From Sipunculus nudus (lineage: Eukaryota; Annelida; Sipuncula; Golfingiida; Sipunculidae): 64,000 bases of DNA. The stretch spans positions 35,989,159 through 36,053,158 of the forward strand of contig CM049313.1 in NCBI GenBank assembly GCA_026874595.1. Direction: 5' to 3'. The translations under genes were made by a program, and so were the position numbers. Under the pieces are notes generated by a model. That model was not told the DNA's origin and did no database searches. It saw only the letters and a program-made list of their open reading frames with translations. Positions 50,010 to 60,720 of this stretch are shown here, piece by piece. The number at the start of each line of letters is the position of its first letter. The stretch's first letter is position 1.

Positions 50010-50700
50010 ATTAAGTCACATGATCGGAGGTCACGTGAGCGCGAGAAGTCCCAGCGCCCCACATGGCCCCCGATTGCGGCCCCCTGCCCGCTATGGCCGA
50101 CTCCCCACAGTTTCCATTTTTTATTTCTCTTTTTTTATTGTTCGGCTGCAGCAGGTCCCGTCTGACGGCGGCCGGTGGCGCTCGGCTCCCGCCCCGTCGG
50201 TCTAACGGAGTTCTCTACAAACCATCTAATTGACAGGCCGTGACGAGAAAGCCCTCAGAAATCTGTCACAATTTCATAAGCAGGAAGATTTCTAGTACCC
50301 CTGTGGGTTCTACCGCCGTTATCGCGGTCTGTGCAAATGCTGCCGTTGATTGCCCAGGAATATGATAGGACGTAGTTGTTCGTCTCGGGATAATATCCAT
50401 CAAACTCAAATTAAAAGTTATACAGCGACCGGGATCCGCCCGGCGAGGGCCTGGTTATCCGTGTCCAAACACAACCTAAGCAGTGGCGATATCTCGACAC
50501 GCACCTCCGAAGCCAATGACGACTACGTCCCCGGGTGTTGTTTAGAATTGTTTAGTTGTCCTCCACGCCTCCCTACGTCATCAACAGCCCATCTGACAGA
50601 GAATGTTTCTGACGGACAGCGCTTTTTATCTGAGAAAGGCTGCTTAGAGCTGAATTCTGGCTGACTGGCAGCAGCACACAGTCTCTGACAGCACAGGGCT
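50010..50700. promoter_or_regulatory. CpG-rich island with paired MiT/TFE-type E-boxes
   Basis: TCACATGA (50016-50023, M-box type) and TCACGTGA (50031-50038, CLEAR/USF type) lie 15 bp apart. They sit at the left edge of a CpG-dense stretch (50035-50220) that includes CGGCGGCCGGTGGCG. M-box and CLEAR elements bind MITF/TFEB-family and USF bHLH-Zip factors. This is the best CpG-island-like promoter candidate with specific motifs, but no exon is identifiable. A 104-codon frame (50350-50664) is unrecognised. Confidence 0.38.
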
Positions 50701-50714
50701 TTTATGAATTAACG

Positions 50715-51018
50715 TGTGCGTCATCATCATTATCATCATTATCTTTAACTCTTTCTTTCTCAGCTACATGCAGGCTTTCTTCCTCATCACGACCATCATG
50801 TCCACTACCACTAATATCATCATTATCATCATCTTCTTCTTCTTCTTCTTCTCTTCCTTCTTCTTCACCATCATCATCACCACCACCATCATCAACATCA
50901 ATTCTGTCATTAACATTACAATCCTTGCAAACATCATCAATATACTTATCATCATCACCACCACAATCATCACTATCACTACCATCATCACCAATAACAC
51001 CACCCCTACCACCACCAT

Positions 51019-51050
<32 letters not shown>

Positions 51051-51186
51051 TCACCATCAATTCCGTCATTAACATTACAATCCTTGCGAACATCATCAAT
51101 ATCCTTGTCATCATTACCACCACAATCATCACCATCACTACCATCATTACCAATAACACCACCCCTACCACCACCACCACCACCAA

Positions 51187-51242
<56 letters not shown>

Positions 51243-52130
51243 CTGCCATCACCATTACCTTCATTGCGAACATTATCCTCATCATCATCACCACCACAAC
51301 TGTCATCATCATTACTACCACTACAACCATCATCATCATCACCACCATCACTATCATTACCAACATCATCAATATCCTAATCACCATCACCACCGTAATT
51401 ATCATCAACACTAACAACATTACCACCACCACTGCCATCATCATCCTGATTACCACCATTACAACCACCATCATCATAATTACCATCATTACCAACATCA
51501 TTACTACCATCACCACCGTCATCATCACCATCATCATTACTGTCATCACCATCACCACCATAATTTTCACCATCACTACCATCATCACTAACAACATATC
51601 CACCACCACCATGGCCATCATAATCCTCATTACCACCACTACAACAATCATCATCATCATTACATCAGTACCAACATCATCAATATCCTCATCATCCTCA
51701 CCACCATAATTATCCTCATCACTCCCATCACAACCACCTCCACCACCATCATCATCACCATCATTATTGTCATCACCAACACCACCATAATTATCACCAT
51801 CACTACCATCATCACAAACAACATCACCACCACCACTACCATCATCATCCTCATCATCTTCCTCATCATCATCATCAACATTACAATCATCATCATAAAC
51901 ATCACCATCGCTAACTCCGTCACCATTACCATTATCAACACCACCATTATCATCACCACCACCACCGACTTAATCATAATCATCATCATCACCACCATTA
52001 CCATTGTCATCCATCAGCATCATTATTATCATCTCCATCACTAGCACCATTTATATTATGAAAGCCATCATAATCACTGTCATCGTCCACAAGCATCAGT
52101 ATTATCACCACCAGCACCAGATAATGAAAA
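50715..52130. repeat. 1.4-kb (ATC/ACC)n cryptic trinucleotide tract
   Basis: Nearly pure ATC, ACC, ATT and AAC triplets with short TTC-rich (50833-50860) and pure (ATC)n (51180-51240) segments. An internal tandem duplication has a 159-bp shift: ATTCTGTCATTAACATTACA-type text at 50901 recurs at 51060. Long frames on both strands (331 codons Thr/Ile-rich plus; 298 codons Met/Val-rich minus; 151 codons Ser/Pro-rich plus) arise because the triplets contain no stops in these readings. They are not considered genes. Confidence 0.9.
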
Positions 52131-53470
52131 TGATAAATTAAATACCTAAATATCATAATAAGTGCCAGGATATATACTTAAAAATCCCTTTGTTATGCAT
52201 TTTATAAGCTTAAGATATTAATTAAGCACTCTATTTCTAGGTTTAATGTTTATCTTTTTAATTGCATTCAGGTAGGTGTCTAATGTATGATTAACAAATA
52301 TACATACACCCTACATGCACGGATCACGGACATCATGTCGAGAAATACGGACAGGGATGACATTTAGTTAGCATCAGTTACGGACGGCTACCGAAGATGA
52401 AACGCATGAAGATAGATAAACATCATCAAAGTCTGGAGGGGACCGGCCGGTCAGGATACCAGCAGCCAGGGGATGCCTGTAACAGTACTGTCTGCATGCT
52501 TGGACAGTTGAACATAAGGACATTATGTCACTAAAAAAAATATGTAATAGAACTGTAGTTTTGTGCATGCACCCAGTTTGTCCACAATATCTGAAGTTAA
52601 ACAACTTAGAAAAATTAAGAGATTGACATTTCTTTTATAAAATATGAAGTTCGGGATTAGTCCCTACCGGGTAAAAATAAACCATTACTATGCTGTTATA
52701 GTAACATCCGTTTCTTCATAGATATGCACGATGGCATCCATGTTTTTTTCTATTATTCCATTACTCGTTTCCCTCTGTTTCACACATGTACACGTTTCCA
52801 CATACATACTGACACATTTTGCTGGTATTTAGTCACGTGAAATATTGGATTAATTCTTACTCATGACCGACAAAAGCTTTTACTGAACGTTTTATTGATT
52901 TGCTGTGCATGAAGAATATACCCTTTAGCCAATTAAAACAATATGCCCCTCCCTTTAAATATAAACGAAAATGCTCTTGTCATAGATTTTCCGATGTATG
53001 GTGCTGACCTAAACTAATTTAAAATATTAAAATACGCAATGAAATTGAAACAATTTCAAGAATTTCAAATTTTAAACCTGTGAGCACTTTTTCGCAGTGG
53101 TTTCCCTTTAAATAATATAATTCATTTTAAACCTCTAAAACTAAAAATAAACAAAATGGGAAAATGCATTTATCGGCTTTGATTTATTAAAAATATTATA
53201 ATATTTGAGAACTGTTAAGATGTTCCCCGTTTTTATTTTCATTTCATTGCTCTCATCGAACGGAACCAATTAAAATTATAAACACAAATTTATTTCGAAA
53301 TTAAATGACATTTTTACAAATTAATAAACATGCAGGCAAACGTTTTCTAGCTGTCAACAAAATTTCCCATGGATTCTGTTAATTATTAATTAGAGCCCTA
53401 AACAAATTTAAAGTCTATAAACCCGAAATAAATAAGAAAACTGATAGGAAGTTTATGTTTATTAAAAAAT
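52131..53470. other. A+T-rich DNA with a small G+C-richer patch
   Basis: A G+C-richer patch at about 52320-52510 is unique. The rest is A+T-rich with no recognised feature. Confidence 0.55.
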
Positions 53471-53640
53471 ATGGCACCGTTTAAGAGATACGGGATCGTT
53501 TTCCCGGTCATTTCTTTTAATACGCTGACGTGAAGTGATTCGCGGAGTGACCGAGAATGGGAGCCAGGAGTGTGCCCTCGCACCCCGAACGTGACCCTGT
53601 CACACCATACCAATCCGCGGATGAGATCATGAACTATTTT
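53471..53640. other. Short G+C-richer patch
   Basis: Unique CpG-containing sequence of about 170 bp; no specific motif recognised. Confidence 0.25.
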
Positions 53641-54049
53641 TGGGGTTCTCTATATGGTTAACATGTCATAACCGAAAATATAAAAACACGTCATACTCAT
53701 AAAACAAATATACAAAATGGTTTATATGTTATCTTACTTATATTTGTATAAAATAGACTGTGATGCATATGTTATTTAATCATGTCTGTTAATAAGATTA
53801 ATATAGATGACTTTTATTTTTAAAAAAAGATACTTTTGTAAGCATACGTATAAAAAATATCAATATATTTTTATACAATAATGAGAGCTAATCAATAAAT
53901 CAAATATTCCCTTATATCATATTTCGTTTTTTATTCTTTTTTTTTCATGAACGGATCTAACTAAATCATGGTACATTTATGGAACTGAATCATGATTAAC
54001 AACAGTGCATAGGTTTCTTATTTGCAATGTCGATTTGTGTTTTCCTTTT
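53641..54049. other. A+T-rich spacer
   Basis: Nothing recognised. Confidence 0.5.
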
Positions 54050-54360
54050 ATCTTGTAGTCCGCCAGTCATTTTTCAGATATTACAGCCAACCACTCGCGC
54101 TCACGGGGGTACAGGTGCTGCCGTCTGGCGACAGAAATGCACGAACAGGTTGTGTATAAGTGAGGCGGGGAGGTCCAACTCTTTCAGTCAATATCTATCA
54201 GCTCAGTATTCCGGGATATATAGGGCTCCACCGCTGACATCCCCTCTTGACAATGGATTCATTGTATTATTAAAATGTGATGCATGCGTTTTACCTCTAC
54301 TAGAAAGGCGAAGAAGTAATGCCAAAAAAAAACTTTTTTCTTTCTTGGATTGATCTTTGC
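54050..54360. other. Short G+C-richer island
   Basis: Unique sequence. A 108-codon plus-strand frame (54027-54353) starts with a hydrophobic stretch MSICVFLLSCSPPVIF, but no domain follows. I treat it as unsupported. Confidence 0.25.
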
Positions 54361-54399
54361 TTAACCCCCTTCTTCGCGTTTGTTGCCATTGTTATTGTT

Positions 54400-54670
54400 T
54401 AAACATTATGGATGTCTTCATCATTATTAAAATTAGGAGTATTCGTGGTAGTTGTAGTGATATTAATAACAGAAGGCATATTGTATAGGTTGTAGAAGTA
54501 GTAGGAATTACAGTAGTAGTACTTGATGCTTTAGTATAGTAGTAGTTGTTGTTGTTGTAATTTTAGTAGTAGTTGTAATAGTTGTAGTAGTAATAGTAGT
54601 AGTAGTAGTAGTACATGTAGTAGTAGTAGTTGTTTTTGTTGTTGTAGAAGTAGTAGTAGTAGTAGTATTA
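54400..54670. repeat. (GTA/GTT)n cryptic trinucleotide repeat
   Basis: Imperfect GTA repeats with GTT and ATT interruptions, densest at 54536-54668. Confidence 0.85.
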
Positions 54671-55190
54671 ATTAGATCTATATACATGGTAATTTAATAT
54701 AAATTCAAATTTGTCAATACGAAGTATAGAAGCTCCACACTATTATTAAAGACACCCTCTGCCCAGTAGGTTTACTTTTGATAAACATATTTTAAACATT
54801 TATAAACATTTTTATGAAAAACAAACTCCTCTTAAGAGCCGCATCATTCGTATGAGAGTTTTGAATTAATTTATATGATCTTATCATCTAGATCTGTGAT
54901 TAGTGCGAATAATAATAGTCTTTATATGTTAAACTATTATTGATAATTCGAAAAGAAGAATTTCATTATCTGCTCCAATGTATATACATATATATATATA
55001 TGTATATATAAATTAATATATTATCATTGCTATTTTGCATTTCGTCAAACAGAACTAAAACTACTGAGTACTGCAGTAAGGTCAAAATGTCCAGGATCCA
55101 TTTCAGGTTGGCTTAAATATTTAAAAGTCGTTAGTTTAATTGAATATTAGTTCGACCATGTCCAGCATCAAAATACCCCCTTTAAACACA
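54671..55190. other. A+T-rich DNA
   Basis: A short (TA)n tract at 54978-55009; otherwise nothing recognised. Confidence 0.55.
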
Positions 55191-55385
55191 TGCTATACTC
55201 CATGCCGTGGCGACTGTCTGGGAATGTATTGAGCGGCCAGTCTTGGGACTGACCCGAGGGTATTGAGTGGTCAAGCTGTGTGACCTCGTGGGGTCATCTC
55301 GCGCCATGTCCGATTTCAACATCTTTTATACCCTCACGCAAGCTGTCGTGACCGCGTAAAATGACAGAATTCCAAGACTAAATGT
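55191..55385. other. Short G+C-richer patch
   Basis: Unique CpG-containing sequence (TGTGACCTCGTGGGGTCATC near 55280); no firm motif call. Confidence 0.25.
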
Positions 55386-55422
55386 TAACATTTTCAGCAG
55401 CACCAGAGCATGTTTAAAACCA

Positions 55423-55480
<58 letters not shown>

Positions 55481-56088
55481 TTTAAATTGCAAGCATATAA
55501 TTGGTACCCAATTGAAGTCCTGTAAACTTAATATGTTTAAATTTATGTTTTCTATTTCACATGCATGGGTCAGTTGATTTTCTGAAAATCTTTCGATGTC
55601 CTGTGAGGTCCGTATTCGTGGCACCACTTTCATTTTGGGAATACTATGTCCGCAGAATATTAGGGGTAAATCGCACGAGAAAACATGTAACCTATACATC
55701 TGTCATGATTGCTAATTTATTTAAATATGGCCAATGTTATATTTTCATGTACATTTTAAATAGCAACGTAAACAATGTGTCAATTGTTAAGTCATATTCA
55801 CATAAGTTAAACCGTGTACATGTATATATTATACACATGTATGCGTTATTTGTTTAGGAAAAAAACACACTAATGTGTGCATGTGCATGTTTTTCAATGC
55901 AATGATTTTCGTGATGATGATGTTAGTATTATTATCATTATTAGTAGTAGTACGAATAGTATAAGTGGTATAATATAGCAGTAGAAGTAGGAGTAGCAGT
56001 AATAGTAGTCAAAGTTGTAGTATATAGTAGTATTTTGAATAAGGAAACGATCAGCATGTCTAAGAGATTAACAGTTAAACCGTGAGGT

Positions 56089-56120
<32 letters not shown>

Positions 56121-56440
56121 GAGTAGTAATAGTATATTCGCTATTTAAAAATGTGCAGTTAATACTAAAACAATAATACCTTTATATAGTCGCATGCTCC
56201 TATATAACCCCACCCCAATATAATCACATATATTTAATATTGCTACCATTATACCTGTATAATGATGGTGGTGGTGAGCTGGTGATGATTATTATTAGCA
56301 CGTCGATTATTATTATAACGACGACGATGGTGACAATTATTGTGATTATAAAACGATTATAACATTATTGTTATCATCATCATCATTATTAACTAAACCA
56401 ACATCATCTTCACCTTCATTCTTTGAACTATCGTATAGAA
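55386..56440. other. A+T-rich DNA with (TA)n, (GTA)n, (AC)n
   Basis: (TA)n with one TG at 55423-55477; GTA-rich 55935-56035; (AC)n 56089-56105 running into (AT)n to 56120; GAT/ATT/ACG reiterations at 56262-56390. CATGCATG at 55560. A 98-codon frame (55561-55857) is unrecognised. Confidence 0.75.
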
Positions 56441-56790
56441 ACAAACAGCAGTTTCAGTCTCAGCACACTGGCAGGCATGATATTCAATTAAGAAGTTACA
56501 GCACGTAAAGATGCGCGACAGTCTGTGGTTAGGGCTGCACGTGCACTGCTAGTGATGTGGCGGCCACGTCCGACCTAGCGTTGTCTGAGAAACGGCGCGC
56601 GCGGCCATAGACCCTTCCGATCCATTCACGTTATTGCTGCAGTCACTGCTTGTGACAAGCCAGCCGCGGGACTTCTCCATAAATTGCGGTTACCTGAATG
56701 TCTTGAGGTTTTCGAGGACAATTAATTAGACTGCCCAGGAGCGGTAACTTTTTTACTCCAGGCCGGCAATTTATTTTGTTGGAAACTTTG
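56441..56790. promoter_or_regulatory. CpG-rich unique island with RUNX-like site
   Basis: TGTGGTTAG near 56523 fits a RUNX core, GCACGTGC lies at about 56538, a CpG-dense GGCGCGCGCGGCC lies at 56594-56606, and CAATTAATTAGAC lies near 56720. The mixture resembles an enhancer or CpG-rich promoter. Confidence 0.32.
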
Positions 56791-57640
56791 TGAAGTATCG
56801 CACATATACCTTGCTTGTATCATTATATATTCATGGAATTGTAATTCTGTATTTCATGGAAAACTATTCTGAATTTATGCAAAATCAAACGAAACCTTCG
56901 TATATCTATAAAGTTTTAAGTTGTTTGTTTTCTTGCAAATTCACGTTACTTTAAAAATATTTGTATATGTTCTTTATCCTCTATATCTATCTCAATGCAT
57001 CTGGAAATACAAAATAAAGATATATGTACAATGGGACATTAACCTACTCATAAATTATTTTTGTGTTTTCCTTATACATTTGACCTCGTACATGTTATGT
57101 TTTCAACTTACTCTACACTCCATTATATGTTACTGTGAAATTAGGGAAACTATTAAATCCCTCTTACCCCAGTATGGCTTGCGTCACTGGTTAATGTTTT
57201 AACTGCCTCCCCCCACCCCCATCTCTCTCTATTGCAATTGATGAAACTTTTTTTCACTCCTCTTATAATTGTATTATTCTGCCCCGATTCTTACGATTCG
57301 CTAAAAAATCACGGCCTCGAATTCTTGATGAAGATAGATATATAACTGACGTATTGCCACATTAATATTTCGCTTTATCTCGAATTAATGTAAAATTGAT
57401 GGTAATTGCCGAGAGGGATTGTGGAAAGACATAGGAAGCTCGCCTGCGAAAGAATTCTACCAGAAAATCAATCCCTCAAAAAGATGACAATATTAGATAG
57501 ATTCTGATAACGCTATTGAAGAATACCTCATGCGTATTTTCTAAGAACACATATTATGTTTCATTTTGTGGTTCTTGGTTTAAGAATGTTTCGGTAATAC
57601 AAGTGGTTGTATGGAACTTTCAAGTAACTTTCTCACATTT
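56791..57640. other. A+T-rich DNA, nothing recognised
   Basis: Unique; a C-rich CTCCCCCCACCCCC patch lies near 57207. A 93-codon hydrophobic A+T-rich frame (56921-57202) is unsupported. Confidence 0.55.
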
Positions 57641-58100
57641 ATGAAGGGGTAAGTAACCCTTTTCCACTGCAGTGGAAGATTGAGATATTCAAAAATTCAA
57701 ACGACAGCTGCTCTGTTCAGTCGACAAATTTTGCAAATTATAGCCCCGGACATTCAAACAGGTGACTTGGACTTTACAGATGTTAATTCCAGATAGATGG
57801 GTATGACTCGGGGTCACATGACCTGTCACGAGGTCTGCCTCGCACTCGGACTCAGATGTGGCGGGTAAATGGAGGGCCCAGAGGTCGCGCCCTGAGAGAC
57901 CTACCCTCGGGTTTTCAGCGCAACCCCGGGACTGAGGCATTGTGCCAAAACAGCTGCTTAGCCCTCACGGAGAAGCGGCCCACAGTATGAAGAGGTAGAG
58001 AATCGCCCCAGGACACAGTGTCCTCACCCCACGGTCACGCCAGCCCTCTTGTACACAGCTTACAGGGCACCCCGCCCCTCACAAGCTAATGAAGTGTTAT
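57641..58100. promoter_or_regulatory. G+C-richer island with a 16-bp perfect palindrome
   Basis: TTCCACTGCAGTGGAA at 57662-57677 is a perfect palindrome at the left edge of a CpG-containing, non-repetitive island. An 83-codon minus-strand frame is unrecognised. Confidence 0.3.
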
Positions 58101-58900
58101 TGATGAATAACACGTATAGATATTGGATATAGATGTTATCATATGCGGCTATAGTTGTCATGTCCTGAAACGTGGGCGCGTATACACTTTACAAAAGCAT
58201 TCATAGATATACGTAAATTATAGTCACCACTATGCGTAACATGAACGTGCACGGGGTTGTTACTTTATGTTTATATAAATAGAAAACATATAATTTCGTA
58301 TATTTTATGTTTTCCGATTTAAATGGACACCTTTTGGCTCCCAAACTTTACCAGCGGTTTAAGTAAATCATTTCCACAATATCTCCTTTTTATGTAATCT
58401 GAGATGGTGATGCGCATAGAAGAAAATACTTATATTGCTCAAGTCTTTAATTTGATTCTTTAGATTAATTGAAAAAAAAAACATTATTTTGATTTTTAAA
58501 ATAACACAGGAACAGGCATGTAGACAGGGATACACATACGTTCCTGCATTTTACACACATACACACACTATAACACATATACTTGTATACACAGATACTG
58601 TTGTTACACATTCATATACGCATACAAAAGTTTACACGTGCTTATATAAGTGGTTGCTTATTAATTGCATACACCCCTAAACACAAACATAAGTAAACAA
58701 ATGAACACAAATTACACACATAAATACATGTAGACTGTAAGCGATTGTCTATTTCAACAATGCACACACTTACACGCATATAAGTGCTGTTGCAGGTATA
58801 TACTTAAACACCTATTATTGATAACATAATATAAACTTATTTAATATAAACTTATTTATTTTACATGGATTGTACAAATAGTTATTATAACTAATCGCGG
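58101..58900. other. A+T-rich DNA with cryptic (CA)n
   Basis: ACAC/ATAC-rich degenerate sequence at about 58520-58800; the rest is A+T-rich and unique. Confidence 0.65.
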
Positions 58901-58990
58901 CACTCTCCACGGCTCAGATTTTGACGTTCGGTAGACTGTATATAGGTGGAAGAAACCGGAGAACCCGGAGAAAACCACCGGCCTGTTCAC
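58901..58990 (+). mobile_element. Remnant of a GTGGAAGAAACCGGAG-type dispersed repeat
   Basis: Within 58948-58983 the text runs GGTGGAAGAAACCGGAGAAC followed by CCGGAGAAAACCACCGGCC. It resembles a repeat (GGAGTACCCGGAGAAAACC) I recall as very common in mollusc and other marine invertebrate genomes. Ends are not defined. Confidence 0.45.
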
Positions 58991-59240
58991 CAGCTCTTTA
59001 CTAAACACATGATATACATTTTTATAGAATAATCTTTTTTTATCTCAAAAGATCCCACAAATTAAAATATTTTTAGGGTTTTAAATCTATTAGGATTTAT
59101 CTATTGCTGAAGGTGAGAGCAAGAAAGTCTTAGTTATAAACTCCGGCTGATGTATATACATCTTCCAAATGTTAATCCACACAGAGATTAATGTGCATGA
59201 CAGATTATATTACCACTAGCCTACGCGTCATCTGCACATA
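58991..59240. other. A+T-rich spacer
   Basis: Nothing recognised. Confidence 0.45.
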
Positions 59241-59640
59241 ATAAGTAATTAGAAGCCGCTGGTGTTAATTGAATTCAGTTCTGTGGCCTGGGTGGGTTCT
59301 TCTGGTAGTTTCTCCGGAGGTCAAAACAGGGGTCAAGTGATGACACACCTGAACATACAACTGTTAATGACAGTTGCATCACGTGTTAACCTCAGCGTCA
59401 TCCTTACCAGCTTCCTTCCACGTAGGTACCATGGCAACCAGTGTTCTGCACAAAGAAGACGGGCAATCGTGAGTTTCATCCATTAGCAGAAGGTTTGTTA
59501 ACAAGACAAGATGCAAAAAAGCTAATACCGGGGCATGAGAGATGTATACTGTTGTAGCGACTTGGCCGAAGGGAGAAGTACACCTAATTAAGTCAAGCCC
59601 ACGAAGCCTGGCTCTCAAGGTCTTCTTACGAAACCTGGGA
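59241..59640. promoter_or_regulatory. G+C-richer island with RFX X-box-like site
   Basis: GGTACCATGGCAAC at 59425-59438 differs by one base from the RFX X-box GTTACCATGGCAAC. X-boxes mark promoters of ciliary genes in animals. The island is unique; frames on both strands are unrecognised. Confidence 0.33.
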
Positions 59641-59649
59641 AGACAAGGA

Positions 59650-59955
59650 CACGAGAGAGAAAGATAAAGAGAGAGAGAGACAGAGAGAGACAGACAGACA
59701 CACAGACAGAGACACAGGCAGACAGACAGACAGAATGATAGAAAGAAAAACGAATAGACTCACAAAGAGATGGAGAGACAGAGAGGGACACATAGACAGA
59801 CACAACGATAAAAAAAGAAAGAAAGACAAAAGAGACCCACAGAGAGATGGAAAGATACACAGAGAAGTGAAAAGAGGGACAAACAAGCAGAAAAACGGAG
59901 AATATAAAGAATGCTTTAAGAAAGGAGAGGGAGAGAGGAGGAGGAGGAGGAGGAG

Positions 59956-60004
<49 letters not shown>

Positions 60005-60055
60005 GAAAGAAACAAAAAAGACATATCGTGAGAGAGAGAGATATATTCAGATATT
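59650..60055 (+). repeat. Purine-rich GA/GACA/GGA tract
   Basis: About 400 bp almost free of T on the plus strand: (GA)n, (GACA)n, (GGA)n at 59936-59960 and (GA)n at 59961-60000. Polar purine tracts of this sort can adopt triplex (H-DNA) structure. Arg/Glu- and Ser/Leu-rich frames over it are repeat translations. Confidence 0.9.
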
Positions 60056-60720
60056 CAGACAGATTTTTTATATATTTAGAGAGACGTAACAAAGCGACAT
60101 TGTGACAAAAAAAAAAGAGGAAAAGTATCCTCTCTCTGACTCCTATGGTGTGTGTATGAATATGCGTGTGTGTGTTTGAGAGAAACAAATATATAATGAT
60201 GCGTACATGGCATACAGGCGACGAAAGAGGGAGCACATGGGGGTAGAGGATAGAGGGGAGGATAACCTCTCTTGTATGAAAAGATTAAGACGGACTTACG
60301 AAAAAGACAGACAGAGATGAAGAAGCGACAGAAATGGAAAGTAAAAAAAAATACGACCTGTATGCGTGTGACCAAAGTAGAGGACACTCTCCAGAGCACT
60401 GAAGTCCGTCCCTCTTGAGCCATAAGAAAAAAAAACATCCTATGAACTTTATCCCGTCCTTTCCAGACACCTAAAGCCAGACCTATTGAATTTAACACTG
60501 ACACATTAAAAAAAACAATAAAATTATACCAGAGTGATAACCTAACATGCCATGCTTTTGGCACTAATACAGAGGTATCCGAACATCTCAGACTTCAGGT
60601 GTCCGTACAGGGAAATCTCAGTGATACAAAGATAAAGGCATTTACAGATAAATATGCAGATAAAATATAAATAGATACGTCACTCAGCATCGTCACTAGG
60701 CAATCGCAAGACCTAACAAG
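60056..60720. other. Unique sequence flanking the satellite
   Basis: Non-repetitive DNA of intermediate composition with short (A)n runs. A 162-codon minus-strand frame (60076-60564) runs mostly over this stretch but has no recognised domain and overlaps other frames. The satellite begins abruptly after it. Confidence 0.45.

Noticed and set aside
50714-51709. 331-codon Thr/Ile-rich open frame, with 298 codons opposite
   Set aside because: It is the translation of an (ATC/ACC)n tract; long frames exist on both strands for the same reason.
54536-54668. GTAGTAGGT-like text reminiscent of let-7
   Set aside because: Just (GTA)n repeat; no mature let-7 sequence or hairpin.
58520-58800. Telomere-like or structured tandem repeat
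   Set aside because: Only degenerate CA/TA-rich sequence with no fixed period.
60076-60564. 162-codon minus-strand frame
   Set aside because: Ser/Phe/Leu-rich, hydrophobic low-complexity composition with several overlapping frames; no family recognised.
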